Part shown: positions 18,801 through 27,104 of the stretch, one piece after another | Position numbering within the stretch: position 1 is the stretch's first letter | How the letters are laid out: every line of letters begins with the position of its first letter | NCBI GenBank assembly: GCA_947447955.1 | Contig: CANFLS010000028.1 | Location: 1 to 35,671 of the forward strand | DNA from: Flavobacteriales bacterium | Lineage (GTDB): Bacteria; Bacteroidota; Bacteroidia; NS11-12g; UBA955 | Direction of reading: 5' to 3' | DNA length: 35,671 bases | The notes under the pieces: model-generated | Told to the model about the DNA's origin: nothing | What the model saw: the letters and a program-made list of their open reading frames with translations, nothing else | Database searches by the model: none | Position numbers and translations under genes: made by a program

Positions 18801-19591
18801 TGTTTCACATCTTTCTTAACCCAAAGTGGACCAGAAACGAAACCTTCTAAAGTATTGTATCCATAAGGATCTAAACCAGTAGACGAAATACCTTCTAAAA
18901 TACCCACTACTTTTTCAGTAGCACTCTTCGAAGTATATGAAAAAGCTCCTCCAGTTAAATCACCATACATGGCACGAATTCCACCAATTGAAACTGCCAA
19001 TTGATCCGTACCAAGTGAAGGCAATGCACCAGAACCAACTGCACGCATACCGTCAATGAATGTACCATTTCCATCTGGACGCGTACCACGAACTGAAATA
19101 CCAGCCCTTGATTCTACAACTGCAACGTTGGTAGAAATGACAGCATTCATACCTCTACGACCTGAATTCAAAGCTTGCGCTCCAGACATTGGATCCCCAA
19201 TTTGAATCATGTTAATCGGAGATTTCTTTCTCTTTTTGTCAATTGAAATAACTCCATCTCTTTTCACAATTTCCTGTTCCCATTCTTTGTTCAACCCTTC
19301 AGATAAAGTTAATTCTGAAACTGTATTTGTCGGATATCCTTCCTTCGTAAATACAATTGAATATGTACCAGGAGTTAATGTTTGGAACAAAACGTTACCA
19401 TCTCGGTCAGATGTATCTGATGCTTGCTCAATGTTATTTAGCAACATGGAAACTTTAACCCCGCTCATTGGACGAGAATCATCGTTAATGACCTTAACCC
19501 TGAAATCGGCGTAGTTTGTTTGAGCGTTTGCCCAACCACAAATTAATCCAAAAGTGGCTAATAATGCGAATCGTAGTAATCTATACTTCAT
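15839..19591 (-). CDS. TonB-dependent outer-membrane receptor with CarboxypepD-regulatory-like domain
   Basis: 1250 aa. Signal peptide to about residue 23 (GWANAQ), a carboxypeptidase-regulatory-like beta-sandwich at about 27-115 (VKVINDDSRPMSGVKVSM, DRDGNVLFQTLTPGTYSIVF), a plug at about 140-235 (ISVRGTRPDGNGTFIDGMRAVG, IRAMYGDLTGGAF), then a 22-strand-type barrel to the C-terminus RTIRLGLRLNLN. Such receptors import large substrates using TonB energy. There is no SusD-like lipoprotein next to it; instead it is followed by a T9SS-sorted giant protein and a PorV-like barrel. It is therefore not a classical SusC/D polysaccharide locus. The transported substrate is unknown. The last residue is Asn rather than the usual aromatic, which may affect BAM recognition. 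Confidence 0.9.
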   Translation of the reverse strand: MKYRLLRFALLATFGLICGWANAQTNYADFRVKVINDDSRPMSGVKVSMLLNNIEQASDTSDRDGNVLFQTLTPGTYSIVFTKEGYPTNTVSELTLSEGLNKEWEQEIVKRDGVISIDKKRKKSPINMIQIGDPMSGAQALNSGRRGMNAVISTNVAVVESRAGISVRGTRPDGNGTFIDGMRAVGSGALPSLGTDQLAVSIGGIRAMYGDLTGGAFSYTSKSATEKVVGILEGISSTGLDPYGYNTLEGFVSGPLWVKKDVKQADGTRKNVIKLGYTMNANIGYFMDPSPTRTGVYLLNDAKQQELEKNPLTVTPNGFVSSASYLRESDFTRVAARPNSAQYNGNFIGKLEYKPTTLTSLVAYGSYFYGGGRGVSNSIMNYQNTGSTENQTMRTYLQYTQNFKLPKEGTIKSAFYTVRAEYQNAMSSSGSVEHGTNFFDYGYVGTFQAKPTELFAYANNDAQQNPNKEPRIVRDQYGKYVQLRNYWDQVGYFDTALTFDRTTSRNPVRSNYTQQVYDYVHSLGGSISNSFQVLLRQGLLNGYNPSAVYSIHQTPGTTVTGYSKSQTEKYAVFAMGQMQVKPKSVAGVERAPHDLQAGFYYEQLQVRGYSLNANGLWILMNQLTNKHISELDVNNPILSYDANGVFTDTVRYNRLINYGEQSTFDRNFRNQLISTGSKDVYGKKIDERTFVDINSYKPEDFKLSMFSADELLNNGNSYASYFGYDHLGNKVVGKPSINSFLNDKSKRTIGAFQPVYIAAWLEDQFQFKSLIFRMGLRMERYDANQLVMKDQYSLYPIRTVGEVKELNGLKLDHPTNIGSNFAVYVNDMQAPTKIIGYRNGDRWFNADGSEQRNPEFLANQTTNGKIAPYLVDYNKQELTEKSLTDYTPIVNLLPRIWFSFPLDKKRSFYVSYDMLAQRPDQGSSFLSIDELYYMKFRQGSTISNGSLNARLKTDYEVGFKQIFGSKSDKGLELSASYTEIRNDFGQYQINQGYPITYVTYRNIDFSTITTFRGNLNLLDIGAMNLTAGYQLQFADGTGSNINSQAALIASNQPNLRNVIPLGELDIRHNIKVSATWAWAGGKDPVSKKNLYTGPIVGGYEIFKFASFNIIGNTYSGGPYTPTTKAVQIGAVDRAQIKGVPYGSRLPWQYNFDINITKGFEIKRGAKKTLRFNAFFWVNNILNTWNVLGVFPYTGQPNDDGFLNSPQGKLLVKTQTDAQSYIDLYKILLNSQTGNWNAPRTIRLGLRLNLN

Positions 19592-19645
19592 ATCAACTTT
19601 AAATCTAATTTTAACATTAATCGATAATCATCGACCATTTATCGG

Positions 19646-19677
19646 CAAGTTTACCCAAAAAACAAGGATTTAACAAG
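19646..19677 (-). promoter_or_regulatory. Candidate promoter of the TonB/T9SS/PorV-like operon
   Basis: On the minus strand CTTG (19677-19674), 20 bases, then TAAACTTG (19653-19646). Each box differs by one base from TTTG and TAnnTTTG. The spacing is right and it is the best match in the 152-bp gap before the receptor gene. A short inverted repeat cgataa/ttatcg (19622-19627, 19639-19644) lies in the predicted leader. Confidence 0.35.
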
Positions 19678-19743
19678 TTTATTTTATCCTTTTGTTAGGA
19701 AACTTACAAAATATTTTTTGCAAATAGTGCAACAAAATGAGCA

Positions 19744-20703
19744 TTACACTCTATTTATTTTATTGAATTTCAATATATTAAGTAATAAAATTTCTGATAT
19801 TTTCTCATAACTTTCAATTGTCCACCCACCCACATGCGGAGTAAGCAAAACATTTGCATAAGAATTTAGCTTTTGTAACATATTTCTATCAAAATCGTTG
19901 TTCAAATTTGGAGGTTCATTTGGCAACACATCGGCGCCAAAACCAACTATTTTACCAGATTGCAAAAACCTAATAACCGATTGTATATCAACAATTTTAC
20001 CCCTTGATAAATTCAACAAAACGAATGGCTTTGAAACCTTGTTAATGAATTCATCATTTACAAAATTTTCGGTTTCTTTATTAAGTGGAATATGTAAAGA
20101 AATGATATCAGATTTTGCCAAAATTTCATCTAAATTTGCTTCTGTCAAATTTGTGTCACTAAATTCAGATTTGTATTTATCATACACCAAAATCTTGACA
20201 CCAAAACCACTTAATTTTTCGCAAACGGCTTTTCCTGTATTTCCGTAACCAATAATTCCAACTGTTTTTCCTTTTAATTCAATGCCCCTATTTCCTTCTC
20301 TATTCCAAATACCTTGAGTCACTTCATTGTGAGATTTTACCAAATTTGTTCTCAAAGCCAATAGCATTGCCAAAGTATGTTCGCCAACTGCATCGGAATT
20401 GGCGTTTTCAGAATTCATCAATTTTACACCAGCCAGAAACGCAGCTTCTTCGTCAATATTATCCATTCCGGCACCACCCCTAGCCACCCAAATTAAGGAT
20501 GAACATTTGGTGAAAAATTCTCCAGTTAGAAACAGTTTAGAACGAATTACAAGTCCCTCAATATTTTCTTTAACAATAAATTCAGCAATTTCATTTGCTT
20601 GAATATCAGGCATATAAAACACATCAAAGTTGTTTGAAATCAATCCAAACACCAAACTTTGATGTACATCATCAACTATTAAAACTTTTTGAATGATAGA
20701 CAC
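19744..20703 (-). CDS. D-isomer-specific 2-hydroxyacid dehydrogenase (3-phosphoglycerate dehydrogenase-like)
   Basis: 319 aa, NAD-dependent, cytoplasmic. The nucleotide-binding segment GKTVGIIGYGNTGKAVCEKL (about residues 143-162) has the GxGxxG motif with VYDKYKS after it. The catalytic trio is visible: Arg in NLSRGKIVD, Glu in LPNEPPN, His in TPHVGGWT. The substrate end begins VLIVDDVHQSLVFGL. It lacks an ACT domain, unlike long SerA forms, so serine-pathway 3-phosphoglycerate dehydrogenase is plausible but other 2-hydroxyacids cannot be excluded. GTG start at 20703 follows the accC stop with no gap (TAAGTG), so it is co-transcribed with accC. No other start codon is nearby in frame. Confidence 0.82.
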   Translation of the reverse strand: MSIIQKVLIVDDVHQSLVFGLISNNFDVFYMPDIQANEIAEFIVKENIEGLVIRSKLFLTGEFFTKCSSLIWVARGGAGMDNIDEEAAFLAGVKLMNSENANSDAVGEHTLAMLLALRTNLVKSHNEVTQGIWNREGNRGIELKGKTVGIIGYGNTGKAVCEKLSGFGVKILVYDKYKSEFSDTNLTEANLDEILAKSDIISLHIPLNKETENFVNDEFINKVSKPFVLLNLSRGKIVDIQSVIRFLQSGKIVGFGADVLPNEPPNLNNDFDRNMLQKLNSYANVLLTPHVGGWTIESYEKISEILLLNILKFNKINRV

Positions 20704-22203
20704 TTAATAATTTTTTCTAGCCCTATACCATTCTGATTCAGAATGAGATGAATGAGTAACTACAACTGTAGATTCATTACTTTTATTCTGAGCAAAAAAT
20801 GCCACTGCCGCAGTTGCAAGTGCCGAAAGTTCATCGTCAGACAATTTTTCAGCAACCAATTCTTCAGGATTAAAATACTTTTGTATAAAATGCGTATCAA
20901 AGTTTCCTGAAACAAAAGCTGGATGGGTTAACACAAACTCTCCAAAGCTCAAAGTGGTTTCAATTCCGGTAATCACATATTCTTTTATTGCCCTGCGTAA
21001 TCTAGAAATGGCTTCTTCGCGGGTTGGACCCCATGCAATAAGCTTTGCCAACATATTGTCGTAATAAATTGGAATTTCCATATTTGATTCCATGCAATCG
21101 TCTACACGAATTCCTGGTCCATTTGGAACCAAATATTGATTTACCTTACCAATATTCGGTAAAAATTGCTGGAATGGATCTTCAGCACAAACGCGTAATT
21201 CAATGGCGTGACCATTAATTTTCAATTCATTTTGTTTGAAGGACAATGGCAATCCTGCTGCCACGTTTATTTGCTCACGAACCAAATCCAAACCTGTAAT
21301 CAATTCTGTAACAGGATGTTCTACTTGCAAACGGGTATTCATTTCTAAGAAATAGAAATCTTTTCCATCAAATAAGAATTCAACAGTACCCGCACCTGTA
21401 TAATCACAAGCTCTGGCAACATTCACAGCTGCTTCACCCATTTTAGAACGAATTTCCTCAGTAAGTGCAATGCTTGGCGCCTCTTCAACCAATTTTTGAT
21501 GACGGCGTTGTATGCTGCATTCTCTTTCAAACAAGTGACACACATTACCATATTGATCGGCCATAATTTGAAGTTCAATATGCCTTGGACTACCTACATA
21601 TTTTTCAATAAAAACGCTATCATCTCCAAATGCATTTCGGGCTTCATTTTGAGCCATTTGCAAAGCACTTAAAAAATCTGATTCTTGTTCAACGACCCTC
21701 ATCCCTTTTCCACCACCACCGGCAGAGGCTTTTACCAAAACCGGAAATCCAATTTGAATGGCCACTTGCAAGGCTGCATTTGCATCAACAATGGCTTCGT
21801 TGATTCCCGGAACCAAAGGAACTCCGAACTTTTCAACGGCTTGTTTACTTGCAATTTTACTTCCCATTACTTCCATTGCTTCAGCAGTTGGCCCAATAAG
21901 CACAATACCATTTTCAACCAACTTACGCGCAAAATTTGCATTTTCTGACAAAAAACCATAACCAGGATGCACCGCTTGGGCTCCCGTTTTGATACACAAA
22001 TCGATAATGGTATCCATTTTTAGATAACTCTCGTTTGATGGAGCTTTTCCAATGCAATAGGCTTCATCGGCATAGCGCACATGGCGAGCCAAAGCATCGG
22101 CTTCACTATAAACAGCTACGGTTTTAATACCCATTTCACGACAAGTGCGCATTACCCTAATGGCAATTTCACCACGGTTTGCAATCAATATTTTGGTAAA
22201 CAT
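20704..22203 (-). CDS. accC: Biotin carboxylase subunit of an acyl-CoA carboxylase
   Basis: 499 aa. Carboxylates the biotin of a carrier protein using ATP and bicarbonate. N-terminal domain FTKILIANRGEIAIRVMRT; ATP-grasp glycine loop KASAGGGGKGMRVV near residue 160; catalytic/metal site FLEMNTRLQVEHPVTE near 290; C-terminal domain ELRVCAEDPFQQFLPN. E. coli AccC has 449 residues; the extra ~50 residues (AEKLSDDELSALATAAVAFF, ending SEWYRARKNY) resemble standalone subunits of propionyl/acetyl-CoA carboxylases more than fatty-acid accBC pairs. No biotin carrier or carboxyltransferase gene is adjacent, so the partner lies elsewhere. It is followed without a gap by a 2-hydroxyacid dehydrogenase and is divergent from ccmB. 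Confidence 0.93.
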   Translation of the reverse strand: MFTKILIANRGEIAIRVMRTCREMGIKTVAVYSEADALARHVRYADEAYCIGKAPSNESYLKMDTIIDLCIKTGAQAVHPGYGFLSENANFARKLVENGIVLIGPTAEAMEVMGSKIASKQAVEKFGVPLVPGINEAIVDANAALQVAIQIGFPVLVKASAGGGGKGMRVVEQESDFLSALQMAQNEARNAFGDDSVFIEKYVGSPRHIELQIMADQYGNVCHLFERECSIQRRHQKLVEEAPSIALTEEIRSKMGEAAVNVARACDYTGAGTVEFLFDGKDFYFLEMNTRLQVEHPVTELITGLDLVREQINVAAGLPLSFKQNELKINGHAIELRVCAEDPFQQFLPNIGKVNQYLVPNGPGIRVDDCMESNMEIPIYYDNMLAKLIAWGPTREEAISRLRRAIKEYVITGIETTLSFGEFVLTHPAFVSGNFDTHFIQKYFNPEELVAEKLSDDELSALATAAVAFFAQNKSNESTVVVTHSSHSESEWYRARKNY

Positions 22204-22254
22204 TTTTGTTAGTATAAAATTATTTATGAAATCGCCATCTGATTAAGATTCTGA

Positions 22255-22274
22255 TTTACCTTCGCGAAGGTAAA
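22255..22274. promoter_or_regulatory. Perfect 20-bp palindrome in the accC/ccmB divergent region
   Basis: The half-site TTTACCTTCG is followed at once by its exact reverse complement, with the centre between 22264 and 22265. It lies 5 bp before the ccmB ATG and 51 bp before the accC ATG. Each half contains TACCTTCG, one base away from the -7 consensus TAnnTTTG, so it may be a pair of back-to-back promoter elements, a repressor operator, or both. Confidence 0.6.
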
Positions 22275-22279
22275 AAAAG

Positions 22280-22948
22280 ATGCGCAGTATTGCCAAAGTT
22301 ATTTCACTTATAAAAATTGAATGGTCGTTAGATTTAAAACGACCTGCAATTTTGGCGTCTGCTATATTGCAAATGGCAGTGATGGCCTTGCTATCAATGT
22401 TGTCTATGTTATCACAGCCAGAAAAGGCGGCCAAAATATGGAATAGTTTATTTTGGATAACATTAATATTTTGTACATTACAAGCTATATCGAAGTCGTT
22501 TTTAACTGTATCAAGAAGCCGTTGGATTTATTGGAACCAACTTTCATCACCAGGTCAAATATTATGGTCAAAAATCATTTATGGCTGGCTTACAATGATC
22601 ATCTTAACTTTGATGAATTTATTATTGTTCGGATTTTTTATGGGAATGCCAGTGATTCATATGTTTGCTTACATAAAGATATTGATTCTTGTAACTGGCG
22701 GAATTTCAACAATATTTACATTTATCGGTGCCATTGCTTCAAAGGCAAATCAAGCCGGATTTTTGGCACCGGTATTAAGTTTGCCGGTAATATTACCATT
22801 AATTTTATTGGGAATTAAAGCTTCAAATAAAGTATTTAATCCAATACTTGTGAGTTCTGTAAACAAAGATATTTTAATGCTAACAGCACTAGATGGTTTA
22901 ATTCTAGTGCTGTCTGGCATTTTATTTTCAGCTCTTTGGAAAGAGTAA
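22280..22948 (+). CDS. ccmB: Heme exporter permease CcmB
   Basis: 222 aa, six predicted membrane spans. The N-terminus IKIEWSLDLKRPAILASAILQ and the PVLSLPVILPLILLG segment (about residues 165-180) are characteristic of CcmB, the membrane part of the CcmABCDE system I complex used in cytochrome c maturation. CcmB works with the ATPase CcmA and CcmC, but neither is adjacent in this window, so the other parts must lie elsewhere. It stands alone on the plus strand between divergent accC and a convergent protease gene whose stop is 4 bp away. Length and end are normal for the family. Confidence 0.88.
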   Translation: MRSIAKVISLIKIEWSLDLKRPAILASAILQMAVMALLSMLSMLSQPEKAAKIWNSLFWITLIFCTLQAISKSFLTVSRSRWIYWNQLSSPGQILWSKIIYGWLTMIILTLMNLLLFGFFMGMPVIHMFAYIKILILVTGGISTIFTFIGAIASKANQAGFLAPVLSLPVILPLILLGIKASNKVFNPILVSSVNKDILMLTALDGLILVLSGILFSALWKE

Positions 22949-22952
22949 CTTT

Positions 22953-25046
22953 TTACTTTTTCGTCCAATCATAGAGAATCTGAATAGATTCATCCAATTG
23001 GGCATCTTTCATGTATCGTTTCACCCAATCAAGTCTTTGCGCTTTTTTCACTTCATCTGATTTCACTTCATCAATATCCATTTTCAAAGCCATAACAGTG
23101 TCAATTACATTTTTATATTTGTAATCTTTAAATGTTTTTTCTTGGGCTTTTAGCGCTTTTTGTTGGGTTTTGTATCCTTCCAAACTCAAACTATAAGTAT
23201 ATGATTTTCTAATCTTCGCTATATCAGTAGCACGTTTTTTGATTAAATTAAAATACTCATTCTTTTGTGTTCTAAGAATTGCATCTTTAATGATTGCAGT
23301 GCGACCTGGATTATCAAACAATTTATATTTTGCAGCCGGAATTTTATCAAATGGCATGTGATAATCCATTTCCTTTTCTCCTTGCTCAATTCCATCGTAA
23401 ATATCAGGTAAAATCACATCTGGAATCACGCCCATTAATTGAGTAGTACCACCATTAATTCTGTAGAATTTTTGAATGGTTACTTTCACATCGCCGTAAC
23501 CTCGAGGAAACAATGCCGATTTACCACCTTGTAGTGGCAACATGGTTTGCACAGTACCTTTTCCAAAGGTTGTATTTGTACCTACAATAATTGCGCGTTT
23601 ATAGTCTTGTAAAGCTGCAGCCAAAATTTCAGATGCCGATGCACTATATGTATTTGTTAAAATAACCAATGGTCCTGCAAATTGAATTTCCGGATCTGGA
23701 TCTGGGGCTTGTTGAATGCGTTGGCTTGGATCTTTCACTTGAACGATTGGTCCTTCTTTGATAAACAAACCACCCATATCAATTGCATCGGCCAAACTTC
23801 CACCACCATTATTTCTTAAATCCATAACAATGCCATCTACTTTTTCTAGATTTAACTTTTCAAGTTCCAATCGAATATCTTCACTGCTGTGTCTACCTCT
23901 GCCTTGGGCCGCAAAATCAGCATAAAAACTAGGCAATTGAATTAAACCAAATCTCTTTCCTTTAAAATTCACAATTGCACTTCTTGCGTAACTTTCATCA
24001 ATTACAACTACTTCACGAATAATTGGAATAACGTGAATACTACCGTCCGGTTTTTTCACGGTTAAACGCACTTCAGTACCTTTTTTACCACGAATTAACT
24101 GAATTGCATCATCTAATTTCATGTCAACAATATCCACTGGATCTGCTTTTCCTTGGGCAACTTTTAAAATCAAATCGCCGGCTTTCAATTCGCCTTGTCG
24201 CGCACTTGCACTACCTGGAACAATGCGTTCAACTTTTACATATCCGTCTTTTTCTGATAACGTGGCTCCAATTCCTTCCAATTTACCAGTCATAGAAATA
24301 TCGAAATTCGCTTTTTCTTCTGGTGGGAAATAATTTGAATGAGGATCATAAATTTCGGTTATACAGTTTGCATAAAGGCTCAATTTATCTTTTTGATCCA
24401 TTTTTCTCCAACGCTTAAACCAATCTTTACAGAATTTTAAGGTTTCTGTTCTCGCTTTTAATTCTAGTGTATCAAAAGGCAATATTTTCACAATTGCAGA
24501 ATCTTTCTTTTGCTTTACATTTTCTTGATCTTCAATTTTGCGATACAATCTATCAATGGTTTGAAATTGCAACCAATTTTTCCAATCGGTTTTCAAAGCT
24601 TCCAAATTAGGTTTGTATTTTATAACCTTATTTTCAAGTAAATAACTTTGATTTGATTTGTAGTTCAAAGGAGAAGATAATTCTTTTTCAATGATTGGTT
24701 CAAGAACGTTTAAACGCACCATTAAAATAGACCAAGCCGAATCTAAGAAATCGTAACGACCCACTTTAATTTGGTCGTCAATAGATTTTTTAAACACACT
24801 CAGTTTATTGATGTCTTCTTGGGTAAAAAAATGCTTGTCGTCATCCAAATTATTCAGGAGGTTTTCATATACCATTTCCGAAAATTTATCATCAAGCTTC
24901 AAAGGCGCATAATGTTGTTCAGACATTGCATCGGTTAACCTGATAAGCAAAGGCTCGTTGCCATTACTTTGTTTATTACTACAAAAAACCAAAACAGCCA
25001 TTACGGCTGCTATACTGGTTAGGGAAACCCATCTATTAATTTTCAT
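22953..25046 (-). CDS. prc: C-terminal processing (tail-specific) serine protease, S41 family
   Basis: 697 aa. Signal sequence MKINRWVSLTSIAAVMAVLVF precedes a cysteine that lacks a clear lipobox. The N-terminal helical domain of the Prc/Tsp family follows (LDDDKHFFTQEDINKL). A PDZ domain lies at about 230-310 (GIGATLSEKDGYVKVERIVPGS). The S41 core follows with DLRNNGGGSL and the catalytic pair Ser470 (middle serine of SASAS) and Lys496 in FGKGTVQ. The C-terminal domain continues to SIQILYDW. Prc degrades or trims periplasmic proteins at their C-termini. The TTG at 25049 is one codon before the ATG chosen. It lies 27 bp after the M49-like peptidase gene and is probably co-transcribed with it. 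Confidence 0.93.
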   Translation of the reverse strand: MKINRWVSLTSIAAVMAVLVFCSNKQSNGNEPLLIRLTDAMSEQHYAPLKLDDKFSEMVYENLLNNLDDDKHFFTQEDINKLSVFKKSIDDQIKVGRYDFLDSAWSILMVRLNVLEPIIEKELSSPLNYKSNQSYLLENKVIKYKPNLEALKTDWKNWLQFQTIDRLYRKIEDQENVKQKKDSAIVKILPFDTLELKARTETLKFCKDWFKRWRKMDQKDKLSLYANCITEIYDPHSNYFPPEEKANFDISMTGKLEGIGATLSEKDGYVKVERIVPGSASARQGELKAGDLILKVAQGKADPVDIVDMKLDDAIQLIRGKKGTEVRLTVKKPDGSIHVIPIIREVVVIDESYARSAIVNFKGKRFGLIQLPSFYADFAAQGRGRHSSEDIRLELEKLNLEKVDGIVMDLRNNGGGSLADAIDMGGLFIKEGPIVQVKDPSQRIQQAPDPDPEIQFAGPLVILTNTYSASASEILAAALQDYKRAIIVGTNTTFGKGTVQTMLPLQGGKSALFPRGYGDVKVTIQKFYRINGGTTQLMGVIPDVILPDIYDGIEQGEKEMDYHMPFDKIPAAKYKLFDNPGRTAIIKDAILRTQKNEYFNLIKKRATDIAKIRKSYTYSLSLEGYKTQQKALKAQEKTFKDYKYKNVIDTVMALKMDIDEVKSDEVKKAQRLDWVKRYMKDAQLDESIQILYDWTKK

Positions 25047-25073
25047 CAAATAATATCAAATAAAGACTTTAAT

Positions 25074-26954
25074 TTACTTCTTCTCTTTTTTATCTTTAGA
25101 CTTTTCAGCTTCGTCGTAAGCTTTTAAACCTAACGTATCAATTCCTTGATCAAAAATGATATCTACAGGAATTTTTGCTTTTTCTAATTTCGCCAAATCT
25201 TCTTGCAACGAAGCTTTAATGATTCCGCGTTCTTGCAACATTTTACCAACACCACTTTGATCGCCATCGCCTTGTAAATGAAGCAATTCAGCAGCCAATT
25301 TTTCAATTACAACTTTCATTGCAACTACATTCACTGTATATCCTTTTTTGCCATTAACAATACAACCACTATTTAATAATGTATTAAACGTAATCATGTT
25401 TGCTTTGCCATGAGCGCTAGCCGCACCAAAACGTACTGAACGAAAAACAGATGCAACAAATGTTACGTAGTAATCATCTAAAGTGCCTGTTAATTCTCCT
25501 TTATTAAACAATTGAGTAACCATATACAAACCTAATACGTCTGCCTTACATTCTTCAATTGCCGAGTAGTCTGCACCTAAAGCTTCACGAACGGTTTTAT
25601 TGGCGTCAGTTACTAAATTTTTAACACCCAAACCATGTGCAACTTCATGGAACATCACATTTGCAAAAAACGCGTCAAATAGAATATTCTTGTGTTGAGA
25701 TGGGTCAACCAAAATTAAAGAAATAGGTTTTACCATTTCATCAAATTTCGCTTTCATGGTATTTTTCAATTGCGATCTTCTAGTACCATAATACTTCTGA
25801 AGCACTTCGTCATTTGGCAAATTCACTGCAATGGTTTTACTACCTGCATTGCAATCACCAGCATAATAAACCGCATCAAAAACAGCCAATTGACTCAACG
25901 ACGCATTTGGTTTTTGTAGTGGAGGATAACCTTGAATGTCAACCATATCTCCTGATGGCATAATATTGCCATTTTCATCAATTTGATTTACACCTGTATT
26001 GTTCGAAATTTCAGGCTTATACGCTGCCTCTACTGGAATATTGGCTTGAAGCTCTGGTAAATAAGAAACATATTTTTCTAATTTCGCTCCCCATTCTCTA
26101 TCGCGAACCAATACATATGCTTCAAACGAAGTTTTTGTACCCAATAATTTATCTTCATAATTTTCAATTGGTCCAATTACTATATCTAAGTGCGATTTCA
26201 ATGTCATCCATTTGATGTCTGACATGATATATTGATTCGATGTAATTGACATAGCGCGCTCACGCAAATAAATTGAAAACAGTTTGTCTTCTTTTTCAAT
26301 TGCTGTTGACGCCTTCATCATTTCCTGCAATACCAATTGAATATCTTTCTCGAAAAGAGTACTGTAATCTATCAACCCTATTTCATTGCCATTTGTTAAT
26401 GGAAAACGCTCCATCATCATTGGCATTTCTTGCATATTTGGCTTTTCACCTTTTTTAGGCGGTGGCGGTGGCTGCAAATCTGCTTTAGTAAGCGGTTTAA
26501 CAATATTATAAGGCAACATTAACCTTTGGCGAAAATTTGGAGGAACGGTGTTGATATCGAAATTCTCAGGATAAAAATTGCCACCCTTAGGCTTCGCTCC
26601 ATAACCTTGTAAAAATGGCTTATCGTCGTTCAAACGATCCCATGGTCCGTAATTGATTTCAACAAATCTGCGTAAAGTATCATTTTTGATTCCCTCCAAC
26701 GCTTTGGCTTTTGCCTTAAAAGCTTGTTTCCAGAAAATCTCATCCACTTTTTGGGCTGCTTTAATCAAGTGTACCAAACATGTTCTTTCAGCTTCACTTA
26801 ACAAAGCCGTATCCGTTTTGAGGGATATTTTCTTATAACTTGCCAATCTCTCAGCAACGGGGTAACCCTTTACCGCTTTTTGACCAAACGACGCATTGGT
26901 AGATAAAACAACCATTGCAATCATTCCGAAACGATAGAATTTATTTAATGCCAT
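25074..26954 (-). CDS. Exported M49-like (dipeptidyl-peptidase III family) zinc metallopeptidase
   Basis: 626 aa with a signal peptide (MALNKFYRFGMIAMVVLSTNASFGQ). The metal site reads FHEVAHGLG with His436-Glu437 and His440, and the third ligand motif EECKAD follows with Glu468. EEC[KR]A[DE] is the M49 hallmark, but classical DPP III has HEXXGH whereas this has HEXXH; a pentapeptide form is known from a few bacterial (Caldithrix) and plant relatives. It likely cleaves dipeptides from short peptides in the periplasm, although the specificity may differ with the altered motif. A Pro-rich segment (DLQPPPPPKKGEKP) lies near residue 160. The promoter is four bases upstream of the ATG, and the gene is followed by a Prc protease gene. 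Confidence 0.85.
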   Translation of the reverse strand: MALNKFYRFGMIAMVVLSTNASFGQKAVKGYPVAERLASYKKISLKTDTALLSEAERTCLVHLIKAAQKVDEIFWKQAFKAKAKALEGIKNDTLRRFVEINYGPWDRLNDDKPFLQGYGAKPKGGNFYPENFDINTVPPNFRQRLMLPYNIVKPLTKADLQPPPPPKKGEKPNMQEMPMMMERFPLTNGNEIGLIDYSTLFEKDIQLVLQEMMKASTAIEKEDKLFSIYLRERAMSITSNQYIMSDIKWMTLKSHLDIVIGPIENYEDKLLGTKTSFEAYVLVRDREWGAKLEKYVSYLPELQANIPVEAAYKPEISNNTGVNQIDENGNIMPSGDMVDIQGYPPLQKPNASLSQLAVFDAVYYAGDCNAGSKTIAVNLPNDEVLQKYYGTRRSQLKNTMKAKFDEMVKPISLILVDPSQHKNILFDAFFANVMFHEVAHGLGVKNLVTDANKTVREALGADYSAIEECKADVLGLYMVTQLFNKGELTGTLDDYYVTFVASVFRSVRFGAASAHGKANMITFNTLLNSGCIVNGKKGYTVNVVAMKVVIEKLAAELLHLQGDGDQSGVGKMLQERGIIKASLQEDLAKLEKAKIPVDIIFDQGIDTLGLKAYDEAEKSKDKKEKK

Positions 26955-26958
26955 TTTA

Positions 26959-26966
26959 CAAAAATA
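26959..26966 (-). promoter_or_regulatory. -7 promoter element of the M49-like gene (leaderless)
   Basis: TATTTTTG on the minus strand is an exact TAnnTTTG match. Four bases (TAAA) separate it from the ATG at 26954, so the transcript would start at or within a base or two of the start codon. Confidence 0.5.
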
Positions 26967-27104
26967 TGAGGTTAATCATGTTAAAAAAACAGCAACTCAC
27001 AAATAATTAAAAATAAACGACAAAAATATAGTTTCTACCGATTTGAAGAACTGAAACATTAATTTTCAAGCATCTTTGCAGTCGATTTTATCAATCCCAA
27101 CCAC

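Noticed and set aside
22453-22818. 121-aa open frame overlapping ccmB in another frame
   Set aside because: It lies wholly inside ccmB, which has clear family features.
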